Shown piece by piece: positions 25,460 to 35,724 of a stretch of 64,000 nt of DNA. Made by a program: the position numbers and the translations under genes. The stretch's first letter is position 1. Every line of letters begins with the position of its first letter. Below the pieces are notes generated by a model that did not search any database, had not been told where the DNA came from, and saw only the letters and a list, made by a program, of their open reading frames with translations. Source of the DNA: SLRI01 sp964576715 (GTDB lineage: Bacteria > Pseudomonadota > Alphaproteobacteria > Geminicoccales > Geminicoccaceae); assembly GCA_964576715.1 (NCBI GenBank), contig CAZNWE010000011.1:1-64000 (forward strand), written 5' to 3'.

Positions 25460-26302
25460 ATGACCTTGAAAAATCTCTTGGTGCACGTCGACCACAAGCC
25501 GCACAGCGAGGTTCGGCTGGCGGCAGCGATCCAGCTCGCGACGGCGTTCGACGCGCATCTCGCCGCGCTGCTGCTGGTCGCCGAGCCGCACGTGCCGCCG
25601 GCGCTCGGCGTGCACATTCCAGCCGAAGTCCTGACCGGCCAGCGCGAGGCGGCCGGCAAGCAGGCAGAAGCGGTGCTCGAGAGCGTGCGGGCAGCCGGTG
25701 ACAAGGCCGGCATCGCCATCGAGACCCGGCAGGAATGGGTGATGCTCGACGATTTCGCCGCCGCCTTTGCGCGTCAGGCCCGGCACACCGATCTTTCGAT
25801 CGTCGGCCAGGTCGACCCCGACGAGGGCGATGTCGATGCCGAGCTCGTGGCCGAGGCCGCCTTCATGCAAACTGGCCGGCCGACCCTGGTCATCCCCTAT
25901 ATCGGGGCGCGACCGCTGCCGCCGGCGACGGCGCTGATCGCCTGGGACGGCTCGCGCGAGGCCGCCCGTGCCGTGGGCGATGCGATGCCGTTGCTCTCGC
26001 GGGCGGCGACCGTGCTCGTGCTCGTGGTCGACCCGCCTGCGCTGAAGGGCCGGGTCGGCGAGCAGCCCGGTGCGGACCTCGCCACACATCTCGCCCGCCA
26101 CGGCATCAAGGCCGAGGTGGTGACCGCCGCTAGCGGCGGCATCAGCGTCGGCGACGTGATCATCGGCCAGGCCACCGACAGCGGCGCCGATCTGGTCGTG
26201 ATGGGCGGCTACGGGCACTCGCGGCTGCGCGAGCTGGTACTGGGCGGGGCCACCCAGAACGTGCTCGACCACATGCCGGTGCCGATCCTGCTCGCGCATT
26301 GA
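25460..26302 (+). CDS. Universal stress protein, tandem UspA domains
   Basis: This 280-residue protein has two Usp folds. The first (residues 1-145) is degenerate; the second ends with the ATP-binding signature VMGGYGHSRLRELVLGG and VLDHMPVPIL, so nucleotide binding is expected in the C-terminal half. Usp proteins support survival under starvation, oxygen or redox stress. GGGAGGGAGCC precedes the ATG at 25460. The FNR-like box upstream hints at oxygen-linked control. Confidence 0.88.
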   Translation: MTLKNLLVHVDHKPHSEVRLAAAIQLATAFDAHLAALLLVAEPHVPPALGVHIPAEVLTGQREAAGKQAEAVLESVRAAGDKAGIAIETRQEWVMLDDFAAAFARQARHTDLSIVGQVDPDEGDVDAELVAEAAFMQTGRPTLVIPYIGARPLPPATALIAWDGSREAARAVGDAMPLLSRAATVLVLVVDPPALKGRVGEQPGADLATHLARHGIKAEVVTAASGGISVGDVIIGQATDSGADLVVMGGYGHSRLRELVLGGATQNVLDHMPVPILLAH

Positions 26303-26317
26303 CGAAACGGCGCTGGG

Positions 26318-26343
26318 CGGCGGCCGCCGCGAGCCGGCCGCCG
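26318..26343. terminator. GC-rich hairpin between convergent genes
   Basis: GGCGGCC (26319-26325) and GGCCGCC (26336-26342) form a strong stem between the convergent usp and GST genes. There is no U tract, so it is at best a weak bidirectional terminator. Confidence 0.3.
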
Positions 26344-26353
26344 ACGGCAGCCG

Positions 26354-27007
26354 TCAGAGCCCGACCTCCTCGTGCTCGATGCGCTCCGCCTCCGCCTCGG
26401 CCATGGCCGTCCATTCGCGCATCGGCGCCGCGCCGAGTGCTGTCGCCTGGTAGGCCTGCAGCGGGGCCGGCAGGCCAACGCCGTAGGTGCGACAGCGCGA
26501 GGCCACCGGGGTGTACATCGCATCGGCGGCCGAGAACGCGCCGAACAGCCACGGCCCATCGCCGCCGAAGCGCGCCCGGGCCTCGCTCCAGATCGCGATG
26601 ATCCGCGCGATGTCGGCGGCGGCGGCCGGGCTCGGCACCACCTTCCGGCCGGTGGCGCGAATGTTCATCGGCAGCTCGTTGCGAAGGGCGTGAAAGCCGC
26701 TGTGCATCTCCGCCGCCACGGCCCGCGCCAGGCCGCGCGCGACCGGTGCCGTGGGCCACAAATGCGGGTGGCGGTCGGCGAGATGCTCGATGATGGCGAG
26801 CGAGTCCCAGACCGTGACGTCGCCCTCGATCAGGATCGGCACCCGGCCGGCCGGCGAGAAGCGGCGGATGGACGCCGCGGTCCGCGGCTCGTCGAGGGCG
26901 ATCCGCTCCAGCCGGAAGGGCAGCTCGAGATGCTTCAAGGTGAGAAAAGCGCGTAGCGACCAGGACGAATAGTTGTGATTACCGACGACGAGCAGGCGTT
27001 CGGGCAT
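26354..27007 (-). CDS. Glutathione S-transferase family protein
   Basis: This 217-residue GST has a thioredoxin-like N-terminal domain (VGNHNYSSWSLRAFL, with the Ser of the SxWS segment as likely active-site residue) and the glutathione-binding GRVPILIEGDVTVWDSLAI cis-Pro/Ser motif, then the helical C-terminal domain. It resembles the YfcF/maleylacetoacetate-isomerase-like GSTs (NYSSWSLR). Substrate unknown. ATG at 27007. It is divergent from the L,D-transpeptidase gene. Confidence 0.85.
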   Translation of the reverse strand: MPERLLVVGNHNYSSWSLRAFLTLKHLELPFRLERIALDEPRTAASIRRFSPAGRVPILIEGDVTVWDSLAIIEHLADRHPHLWPTAPVARGLARAVAAEMHSGFHALRNELPMNIRATGRKVVPSPAAAADIARIIAIWSEARARFGGDGPWLFGAFSAADAMYTPVASRCRTYGVGLPAPLQAYQATALGAAPMREWTAMAEAEAERIEHEEVGL

Positions 27008-27126
27008 CGATGCTCTCCCGGGCTGCTGATCAACCGCTTGTGACCGGCGCGCATTAGCGGTCAGGGCTGGTCCTTCGGCAAGCGACGTTTCATGATGGCG
27101 AGCATCAGCATCGCTTATGGATCGCC

Positions 27127-28821
27127 GTGCGCGCACTCGCCCTTGCCCTGCTTCTGCTCTGGACCGCCGCCGGCCCGGTTTCGGCGGAGACGGCCGAACG
27201 CGCCATCGAGCAGCGGCTGACGACGCTGGCCGACGCCACGAGCCCGTCGCTGCAGGGCCAGCGGATCGTCAGTCGGGCCCTGCTCGCCGCGTTCTACGCT
27301 GCTCGCGACCACCGCCCGGCCTGGACCGACCAGAGCCACGTGGCGGCGCTGCACGCGGCGATCGAGGAGAGCCGCCTCGACGGTCTGCGGCCCGACGATT
27401 TCCACGCCGCCACGGTGCGTCGGCTGCATCAGGATGCCGCGTTCACGGCCGCCTCGGCAGCGGCGGTGGCCGAGCGTGACATCCTGCTCACCGACGCCCT
27501 CGCCCAGCTGCTCTACCAGCTGCACTACGGCAAGGTGGACCCGCGCCATCTCGACCCGAACTGGAATCTCGGCCAGCCGGCGCTCGGCCACGACATGCTC
27601 CGGCTGGTCGACGACGCCGTTCGGCAGGGCGATATCGCCGGGGTGGTCGAGCGCGTCCGGCTCGATCACCCGACCTATCGGGGGCTGCGCCGCGGCCTCG
27701 CCCGCTACCGGGCGATCGCGGCGTCTGGCGGTTGGCCGGTGCTGCCGCCGGGGCCGACGCTCAAGCCCGGCACCACCGACCCGCGGGTGCCGACGCTGCG
27801 CCGGCGGCTGATGGCGATGGGCGATCTCGAGGACTTTCCGGTCGGTGCCGCCGCCCACTTCGACCGGCCGCTCGAGGCCGCCGTTCGCCGGTTTCAGGCC
27901 CGCTACGGGCTGGCCGTCGACGGCCTGGTGGGGCCGGCGACCCGCGCTGCCCTCAACGTGCCGGTCGACCAGCGGATCGCCCAGCTGCGCGCCAATCTCG
28001 AGCGCGCGCGCTGGGTGCTCCGGCTCGATCCGGCGGACGTGATCGACGTCGACATCGCCGGGTTTTCGGTCGAGCGGCTGGCGGACGGCAAGGTCACCTG
28101 GCAAAGCCGGGCGATCGTCGGCCAGCCCTTCCGCCAGACCCCGGTCTTCGCCGACGCGATCCGTTATATCGACTTCAACCCGACCTGGACGGTGCCGCGC
28201 AGCATTCTGACCAAGGACATCATCCCGCAGATCCGGCGCAACCCCGAGTATCTGGCCGAGCAGGGCTTCTACGTCCTCGACCGCGACGGCACGCCGGTGC
28301 CGCTCGAGGTCGCGACCCTGGCGGCGCTCGAGGGCAGCAGCTTTCCCTGGACCCTGGTGCAGCGGCCAGGGCCGCTCAATGCGCTCGGCCGGATGAAGTT
28401 CATGTTCCCCAACCAGTTCGCGGTCTATCTGCACGACACGCCGAGCCGCCGCCTCTTCGGCGAGGCGGCCCGCACCTTCTCCAGCGGCTGCATCCGGGTC
28501 GAGGATTCGCTCGGCCTCGCGGAATTGCTGCTGGCAGCCAACCCGGGCTGGGACCGCGCCCGGATCGAGGCGGTGATCGCCAGCGGCGAGACCGTGCGGG
28601 TCCGTCTCGACCGGCCGATGCCGGTGCGCCTGCTGTACCGCACCGCCGATATCGGCCCGGACGGCGCCGTCCACTTCCGCGACGACATCTACGAGCGCGA
28701 CGGCCCGCTGCTCGCCGCCCTCGACCAGACCTTCCGGCCGAGCTTGCCGCGGCTCGCCCCGCGATCAGCAGAGCACGAGGGTGCCGGCCGGCCACGGCCC
28801 ACAGCGGAACGCGCCGGCTGA
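27127..28821 (+). CDS. L,D-transpeptidase, YcbB/LdtD type
   Basis: This periplasmic peptidoglycan cross-linking enzyme forms 3-3 links. The 564-residue protein has a signal peptide (ending near VSAE), an N-terminal scaffold domain, a peptidoglycan-binding domain (FQARYGLAVDGLVGPATRAAL, about residues 235-280) and a YkuD catalytic domain. The catalytic cysteine is Cys455 in FSSGCIRVED, with the histidine in VYLHDTPSRRLF. The start is the GTG at 27127. LdtD-type enzymes are linked to envelope stress and beta-lactam tolerance. Confidence 0.92.
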   Translation: MRALALALLLLWTAAGPVSAETAERAIEQRLTTLADATSPSLQGQRIVSRALLAAFYAARDHRPAWTDQSHVAALHAAIEESRLDGLRPDDFHAATVRRLHQDAAFTAASAAAVAERDILLTDALAQLLYQLHYGKVDPRHLDPNWNLGQPALGHDMLRLVDDAVRQGDIAGVVERVRLDHPTYRGLRRGLARYRAIAASGGWPVLPPGPTLKPGTTDPRVPTLRRRLMAMGDLEDFPVGAAAHFDRPLEAAVRRFQARYGLAVDGLVGPATRAALNVPVDQRIAQLRANLERARWVLRLDPADVIDVDIAGFSVERLADGKVTWQSRAIVGQPFRQTPVFADAIRYIDFNPTWTVPRSILTKDIIPQIRRNPEYLAEQGFYVLDRDGTPVPLEVATLAALEGSSFPWTLVQRPGPLNALGRMKFMFPNQFAVYLHDTPSRRLFGEAARTFSSGCIRVEDSLGLAELLLAANPGWDRARIEAVIASGETVRVRLDRPMPVRLLYRTADIGPDGAVHFRDDIYERDGPLLAALDQTFRPSLPRLAPRSAEHEGAGRPRPTAERAG

Positions 28822-28985
28822 GCGTCGTTGGTGGCGAGGTCGGCCGAGGCGCGGCCTGCGGGCCGGGTTCGGCTGGTCGAGAATCGTCGTGAACGGCGGT
28901 GACAAGCACGGCTGCGCTTTGCCGCCGCGGTACGGCAAAGCGACATCGGCCCGTAACCGAATGCGCGAGCGGCGGCGGCCGGCGC

Positions 28986-29363
28986 TCATTCGGCGGGTGT
29001 GAGGATCAGGGCCATCCGCCCATCGGTGTAATAGGCCTGCGTGCGGCCATCGCCGAGCGGCGCTAGGGTGAAGCAGTTCTCCGAGTTGTCGCGAAATGCC
29101 GCATAGCGCGTGCAATAGGCATTGCCGTCGAGCCGATACGTGCCGTCCTGCACTGTCCCGTCGGCCATGACCAGCGTCGACGTGCCGCCGGGATGGTAGG
29201 TCACCGTCCCCACCAGGTCACCCGTCTCCGGGTTGCTCCCCGCGTAGGTCCGCCCCTCGAGATAGGTCGCGAGTTCAGCCGCCGACAACATGTCCTGCGC
29301 CACGGCACCCCCGGCCACCACCGCCATCAGCCAACCGCAACAACCAACGCTCACGCGCATCAT
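28986..29363 (-). CDS. Secreted hypothetical protein, 125 aa
   Basis: This small exported protein has a signal peptide (cleavage probably after GGAVAQ). The mature part is about 100 residues with a pair of cysteines (NAYCTRY, ENCFTL) that may form a disulfide, and strands rich in Gly/Tyr/Thr (GTVTYHPGGTSTLVM). Family not recognised; such short proteins occur widely in alphaproteobacteria. GAGGAG lies just before two consecutive ATGs (29363, 29360); either may be used. Confidence 0.65.
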   Translation of the reverse strand: MMRVSVGCCGWLMAVVAGGAVAQDMLSAAELATYLEGRTYAGSNPETGDLVGTVTYHPGGTSTLVMADGTVQDGTYRLDGNAYCTRYAAFRDNSENCFTLAPLGDGRTQAYYTDGRMALILTPAE

Positions 29364-29724
29364 GCTCTCTCCTCGGCAATGCAGGGTATTTCGTTTGGTT
29401 GAACGCTACCCGCTCAAGCGTCAACCTCAGAGCTTGTCTGCGAGGTGCTCATCGGGTTTGATGAGCTTGGCTGGGAGCCGCTTCGCGGCGCTGGCCGGCT
29501 GACGATGCAGCAGGCCGAATGGGGCTGCTGGGAGCCCAGAGCCCCGCCTCGGTTGGTCGGCCGACGACGAATCGGCTGCCGCTGCCAAGCTCACCTGCGG
29601 TCGGCTGGCGATCCGCTCGGGCTTTAGAGCATGACTTGCCCGACGCTGACAAAACGCTGATGATCGGACGTTTCTTCATTCTTGCAACACGACACAAACC
29701 GTTCTTCATGGCCGGGTGGGCTCA
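29364..29724. other. Intergenic region, lower GC
   Basis: No supported gene lies in this 361-base gap. It holds a perfect inverted repeat GCTCATC/GATGAGC at 29445-29464. It also holds a segment around 29627-29680 (containing AGAGCATGACTTGCCCGACG) that looks like a dispersed intergenic motif, but with one copy in view I cannot show it is a repeat. Short ORFs here have poor codon use. Confidence 0.4.
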
Positions 29725-29949
29725 TCAACGCGGGCGCCCGCGGCCCCAATCGATCCGCTCCCAGATCCGGTCGTGCACGACGTAGGTGACGCAGCCGAGG
29801 AGCGACGTGATCACCGCCAGCCTGCCGCCCTGGGCCACCGAGCCCGTCAGGCCATAGCCGACCAGCGTCATCACCCCAAGTCCAAGGACTTGCCAGCTTA
29901 TCGCCTTCGCGATCGTGCGCCTCGCCGTGTCCATCGCCTCTACCCCCAT
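29725..29949 (-). CDS. DUF2061 membrane protein
   Basis: This 74-residue protein has the family start DTARRTIAKAISWQVLG followed by two hydrophobic segments (VMTLVGYGLTGSV, VITSLLGCVTYVVHDRIWERI). DUF2061 proteins are short inner-membrane proteins of unknown role. The ATG at 29949 is used; ATG 29934 (MDTARR) fits the family start slightly better. It is divergent from the XRE regulator with 68 bases between. Confidence 0.8.
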   Translation of the reverse strand: MGVEAMDTARRTIAKAISWQVLGLGVMTLVGYGLTGSVAQGGRLAVITSLLGCVTYVVHDRIWERIDWGRGRPR

Positions 29950-30003
29950 GCACCCTCGGTCGGCGCGGAGCTAGCAGGCGAGAACGTCGTTGTGTATTCT
30001 GTC

Positions 30004-30018
30004 TTTTTCGTACAAAAA
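30004..30018. promoter_or_regulatory. AT-rich near-palindrome at the XRE gene start
   Basis: TTTTTCGTACAAAAA is centred on GTAC with one mismatch. It lies between the divergent DUF2061 and XRE genes and overlaps the most upstream XRE start. It could be an autoregulatory operator; this is inference from position only. Confidence 0.3.
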
Positions 30019-30905
30019 TGATGCTTTGGTGCATAATGGCGACAAAGTTTGGAATAGTGGACAAAGCTGTCCGAGCTGCGACCTTCCGTGATCGCCTTTG
30101 CCGCGCCTTGAGCGACAAAGGTCTCAATCTGAGCGCGCTGGCGCGCGCGATCGGCGTCAGCCGCTCCACCGTCTCTCAACTGCTCGACGCCGAAACCACG
30201 CGTCTCCCTAACGCCCATCTCGCCGCAAGCTGCGCCGCCGCGCTCGAGGTGAGCGCCGACTGGCTGCTCGGCCTCACCGAGCGACCCGAGCGGCCCGGCG
30301 ACGTCATCGAGGCGGCGATGCGGATTACCGAGGCCGCGCGCAGCTCGGCCGATGCGCAGCTGCTCGACTGGCACCGTGAGGCCAGCGGCTACAAGATTCG
30401 CCACGTGCCCGCCACGCTGCCCGACATGCTGAAGACCGAGGCAGTGATGCGCTGGGAATACGCGGCCTTCCTCGGCAAGACGCCCGATCAGGCGGTGCGT
30501 GCGATGCAGGACACCCTGCACTGGCTGAGGAGCGAGGCCACCGAGTACGAGGTCGCCATGCCTCGCCACGAGCTCGAGGCCTTGGCTCGCGGCGCCGGCT
30601 ACTGGCAGGGCCTCGACCGCAACGCGCGCCGCGAGCAGATCGAGCGTCTGGCGACGACCGCCGAGGCTCTCTACCCGTCGCTGCGTCTCCATCTCTTCGA
30701 CGCGCGCCGCGTGTTCTCCGCCCCGGTCACCCTCTTCGGCCCCCTCATGGGCGTCATCTATGTCGGCCGCTTCTATCTCGCCTTCCGCGAGCCCTCCCGT
30801 CTCAAGCTCCTCTCCAGCCATTTCGACTGGCTTGTCCGCGAGGCGACAGTGGACGCCCGCGACGCGCCGCGCTGGATCGGCCGGTTAGCGCCGAAAGCGA
30901 CCTGA
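30018..30905 (+). CDS. XRE-family transcriptional regulator
   Basis: This 295-residue protein has an N-terminal helix-turn-helix (residues about 27-75: LNLSALARAIGVSRSTVSQLL) typical of XRE/Cro regulators. A long C-terminal part (about 200 residues) follows that I do not recognise; it ends in LFGPLMGVIYVGRFYLAF and may be a ligand or interaction domain. Starts at 30018, 30021 or 30036 are possible; 30036 would leave the upstream palindrome outside the coding region. Target genes are unknown; the divergent DUF2061 gene is the obvious candidate. Confidence 0.8.
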   Translation: MMLWCIMATKFGIVDKAVRAATFRDRLCRALSDKGLNLSALARAIGVSRSTVSQLLDAETTRLPNAHLAASCAAALEVSADWLLGLTERPERPGDVIEAAMRITEAARSSADAQLLDWHREASGYKIRHVPATLPDMLKTEAVMRWEYAAFLGKTPDQAVRAMQDTLHWLRSEATEYEVAMPRHELEALARGAGYWQGLDRNARREQIERLATTAEALYPSLRLHLFDARRVFSAPVTLFGPLMGVIYVGRFYLAFREPSRLKLLSSHFDWLVREATVDARDAPRWIGRLAPKAT

Positions 30906-31053
30906 GCCCAACGGCGCAGCTGTCGGCTCGCCGACGGCGACTATTGCGAGCGTTGCTCGATGGGGAGCGCGCGAGAGCCGTGAAACGCCCGGGCGGCAAG
31001 TGCCGCGGCATGGCGCTCCAGGCGGCCGACGCCAGGCCTTCCACGGCAGCCGG

Positions 31054-31437
31054 TCAGAGCACGAGCAGGAGCAGATTGGCCAGCGCGGCGAGCGCCAGGG
31101 TGGTGAAGGTGAGGATCATCCCATTCCGGCGCCGGGAGAGAATTTCGGCCTCGCGGCTGATGCCGAGGGCGTGGATGGTGCGGCCGGCGAGCAGCAGGGC
31201 TCCCAGGAGGTGGGCGAGCCACAGCCAGCCGCCCTGCAGCTCGAAGCAGGCGATCAGGATCAGCGCCAGGGGGACGTATTCGGCGAAGTTGGCGTGGGCT
31301 CGGATGGCCCGCTCGAGGGCGGGATCGCCGCCGCTGCCGAGGGCGGTTTTGGTGCGGTAGCGGGCGCGGATGACCTGGGCCGCGAGCCCGAGGTAGAGGA
31401 TTGTCAGGAGCGAGGCCCAAAGTGGAGTGGCGCTCAA
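31054..31437 (-). CDS. MAPEG-family membrane protein
   Basis: This 127-residue protein has four hydrophobic segments and the family element ERAIRAHANFAEYVPLALIL, as in MAPEG proteins (membrane glutathione transferase/peroxidase relatives). It begins with TTG at 31437: GGAGGT lies 8 bases upstream, and the start overlaps the SDR stop as TTGA, so the genes are coupled. Activity cannot be inferred beyond the fold. Confidence 0.85.
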   Translation of the reverse strand: MSATPLWASLLTILYLGLAAQVIRARYRTKTALGSGGDPALERAIRAHANFAEYVPLALILIACFELQGGWLWLAHLLGALLLAGRTIHALGISREAEILSRRRNGMILTFTTLALAALANLLLLVL

Positions 31438-32159
31438 AGGTCGATCACCTCCGCCTCCGGCAGCGCCGGTGCGGCGAGGAGGGCCACGAGCCTCTCGGCG
31501 GCGGTTTCCGGGGTCAGTTGCCGGTCTCTGGGCTCGCCCGGGTAGGCGGCTTTGCGCAGGGCGGTGGCCAGCGGCGGCGGGGCGACGAGGCGGACCTCGA
31601 GCTGGCTCTGCCGGGTCTCGGCGGCGTAGGCCAGGACGATGGCCTCCATCGCCTGCTTGCTGGCGGTATAGGCGGCGACGAACGGCCTGCCGCGGCCGGC
31701 GAGGCGGTCGGTGAGGAAGAGCGCCCTGGCGTCCGGGGCGGCCTGAAGCAGGGGATCGAGTGTCGCGATCAGGGCCTGGGTGGCCAGCGCATTGACCGTC
31801 ATCACCTCGCGCAGCTGCGCCGGCTCGAGCTGGGCTGTCGGCATCAACGTCCCGAGCTGTGCGGCACAATGCACGACCGCATCGAGCCGGCCGAAGCGCT
31901 GGTAGATCGAGGGGCCGATCGGCAGGACCTTCTCCGGTTCGGCCAGATCGAGCGGCACCAGGGTGACGCTCTTCCCCGCGGCCTGGATCGCGTCGTCGAG
32001 GGCTTCCAGCTTGCGCCGCTTGCGGCTCGAGGCGATCACCGTGGCACCGGCCGCAGCGAGGCCCATCGCCACCGCCCTCCCCAGCCCGTCACCGGCGCCG
32101 GTGACCAGCACGATCCGTCCCGCGATGCCCCAGTTCTCGCCCATCGGCTCAGCGCTCAT
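31434..32159 (-). CDS. Short-chain dehydrogenase/reductase
   Basis: This 241-residue SDR has the NAD(P) motif VTGAGDGLGRAVA, the NAG-region equivalent VHCAAQLG and the catalytic YTASK (Tyr-x3-Lys). The usual catalytic serine before Tyr is not obvious: the strand reads ALFLTDRLAG, so Thr may serve or activity may be altered. Substrate unknown. SRKRRKLE suggests NADP preference. It overlaps purF by 11 bases; cvpA-purF-SDR is a common alphaproteobacterial order. Confidence 0.85.
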   Translation of the reverse strand: MSAEPMGENWGIAGRIVLVTGAGDGLGRAVAMGLAAAGATVIASSRKRRKLEALDDAIQAAGKSVTLVPLDLAEPEKVLPIGPSIYQRFGRLDAVVHCAAQLGTLMPTAQLEPAQLREVMTVNALATQALIATLDPLLQAAPDARALFLTDRLAGRGRPFVAAYTASKQAMEAIVLAYAAETRQSQLEVRLVAPPPLATALRKAAYPGEPRDRQLTPETAAERLVALLAAPALPEAEVIDL

Positions 32160-33609
32160 ATTGCAGCAGGGTCAGTTGGCGGCCCTGGTTGTCACCGTCG
32201 CGATCGGCGAGCCGGGTCGGGTAGTCGCCGGAGAAGCAGGCGTCGCAATATTGCGGCCGCTCGTCGTTGCGCGCGGCCTCGCCCACCGCCCGATAGAGCC
32301 CGTCCATCGAGAGGAAGGCCAGGCTGTCGACGCCGATCAGTCGGGCCATTTCGGCGAGGCTGTGCTGGGCGGCGAGCAGCTTGCTGCGCTCGGGGGTGTC
32401 GACGCCGTAGAAGCAGCTGTGGGTCGTGGGCGGGCTGGCGATCCGCATGTGGACCGCCGTCGCGCCCGCCGCCTTGACCATGTCGACGATCTTGGTCGAG
32501 GTGGTGCCGCGGACGATGCTGTCGTCGACCAGCACCACCGACTTGCCGGCGAGCGTGGTCCGGTTGGCGTTGTGCTTGAGGCGCACGCCCAGGTGGCGGA
32601 TGTTGTCGGTGGGCTCGATGAAGGTGCGGCCGACATAGTGGTTCCTGATGATGCCGAGCTCGAACGGCAGGCCGGCGGCCTGGGCGTAGCCGATGGCGGC
32701 GGGGACCCCGCTGTCGGGGACCGGGACCACGACATCGGCCGGGGCCGGGCTCTCGCGGGCCAGTTCCTCGCCGATGCGCTTTCTGACCTCGTAGACGCCC
32801 TTGCCGTCGAGCGTGCTGTCGGGGCGCGAGAAGTAGACATACTCGAAAATGCAGAACCGCCGGGCCTGCCGCTTGAACGGGAAGAGCGAGCGCAGCCCGT
32901 GCCGGTCGATCATGACGACCTCGCCGGGCTCGACGTCGCGCACCAGGTCGGCACCGATGATATCCAGCGCACAGGTCTCGGAGGCCAGGAGCAGCGTGTC
33001 GCCGAGCCGGCCCAGCACCAGCGGGCGCACACCCAGGGGATCGCGCGCACCGATGATCCCGTCATCGTGCAGGGCCACCAGCGAATAGGCGCCCTCGACC
33101 TGGGTCAGGGCGTCGACCAGGCGCTCGAGGATGCTGCGCTCGGTCGACCGGGCGATCAGGTGGACCACGACCTCGGTGTCGCTGGTCGACTGGAAGAGGC
33201 AGCCGGCCTCGACCAGCCGGCGCCTGAGGCCCATGGCGTTGGTGAGATTGCCGTTATGCGCCAGGGCGAGGCCACCGAAGGCGAAATCGGCGAAGAAGGG
33301 CTGGACGTTGCGGAGCAACGTCGACGCACCGGTGGTCGAGTAGCGATTGTGGCCGATGGCGGCATGGCCCGGCAGCCCGTCCACCACGCGCGGGTCGCTG
33401 AAGGTGTCGCCGACCAGGCCAAGGGCCCGGTAGGTGTTGAAATGTGCCCCGTCGAAGCTGACGATGCCGGCTGCCTCCTGGCCACGATGCTGGAGTGCGT
33501 GGAGGCCGAGGATCGCGTGGGCGGCGGCATCGGGGTGGCCGTAGACCGCGACGACGCCGCATTCCTCGTGAAGGTGATCGTCGTCGAACGGCAGCATCGG
33601 ATCACTCAC
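32149..33609 (-). CDS. purF: Amidophosphoribosyltransferase
   Basis: This enzyme carries out the first committed step of purine synthesis, making phosphoribosylamine from PRPP and glutamine. It is an Ntn-hydrolase whose nucleophile cysteine lies in HLHEECGVVAVYG, so a short propeptide is removed. Glutaminase and PRTase halves are complete; the PRPP loop is VLVDDSIVRGTTS. Start GTG 33609 overlaps cvpA by 8 bases; ATG 33597 is an equally plausible start because the N-terminal residues are propeptide. Confidence 0.95.
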   Translation of the reverse strand: MSDPMLPFDDDHLHEECGVVAVYGHPDAAAHAILGLHALQHRGQEAAGIVSFDGAHFNTYRALGLVGDTFSDPRVVDGLPGHAAIGHNRYSTTGASTLLRNVQPFFADFAFGGLALAHNGNLTNAMGLRRRLVEAGCLFQSTSDTEVVVHLIARSTERSILERLVDALTQVEGAYSLVALHDDGIIGARDPLGVRPLVLGRLGDTLLLASETCALDIIGADLVRDVEPGEVVMIDRHGLRSLFPFKRQARRFCIFEYVYFSRPDSTLDGKGVYEVRKRIGEELARESPAPADVVVPVPDSGVPAAIGYAQAAGLPFELGIIRNHYVGRTFIEPTDNIRHLGVRLKHNANRTTLAGKSVVLVDDSIVRGTTSTKIVDMVKAAGATAVHMRIASPPTTHSCFYGVDTPERSKLLAAQHSLAEMARLIGVDSLAFLSMDGLYRAVGEAARNDERPQYCDACFSGDYPTRLADRDGDNQGRQLTLLQYER

Positions 33610-34248
33610 CCCCGCCGCGGATCAGCTCGTCCATCCGCTGCCGCGCACGATCCGCATAGCCCAGGCTATCGGCCGTGCTCTGCCCGGCCTCGCGCAACCG
33701 CCGCGCCCGCTCGGCGGCATCGAGTGCTGCCTCGCTCGCCGCCTCCTTCGAGGCATCGAGGATGCCGGGCGGCAGCAGCGTCGCCAGCCAGTCGGCCCCC
33801 TGCTCGACCGGCGGCTGCAGCATGGCGGTCTTGATCCAGTCCGGGTGCTGCTCCTTGGCGACGATCACCGAGCCGACGAGATAGGCGGCGCAGACGATCA
33901 AGGCACCCCGGGCGAAGCCGAAGCCGAGCCCGAGCAGCTTGTCGATCGGCCCGATGGCGCTCGAGGCCACGGCCCGCGCGATGATCCCGGTCACGATCTT
34001 GAGCGCGAAGAAGGGCACGAAGAAAACGACGGCGAGCGTCGCGGCGTCGGTCAGGAGCTCATTGCCCAAGGCGTCGAGCAGCAGCGGGCGGACCGGTGCA
34101 AAGAGGTAGACGGCGGCGACGATGGCCCCGACCCAGCTCAAGAGGCCGAACGCCTCGCGCACCGCCCCGCGGCTCAGCGCCAGCAGCGTCGAGAGCAGCA
34201 CGATGCCGCCGACGATCAGATCGAAGAGGGTGACCGGAAGATCGCTCA

Positions 34249-34249
<1 letters not shown>
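33602..34249 (-). CDS. cvpA: CvpA family membrane protein
   Basis: This 215-residue protein has four membrane segments in its first 150 residues (TLFDLIVGGIVLLSTLLAL with the following SRGAVREAFGL, a CvpA hallmark). A cytoplasmic Ala/Arg-rich tail of about 60 residues is probably helical. CvpA is linked to purF in many bacteria and affects colicin V production and envelope stress. The ATG at 34249 overlaps the radA stop by one base (TGATG). Confidence 0.9.
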
Positions 34250-35643
<1,394 letters not shown>

Positions 35644-35724
35644 GATCCCCTTCGCCGACCGACCCGCCGAGGGATAGGCTGCGGCGCGCCGCTTGACCAG
35701 GGGTGACGGCGGCTGGCACGGCGA

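Noticed and set aside
29627..29680. Dispersed intergenic repeat
   Set aside because: Only one copy is visible in the window, so repetition cannot be shown.
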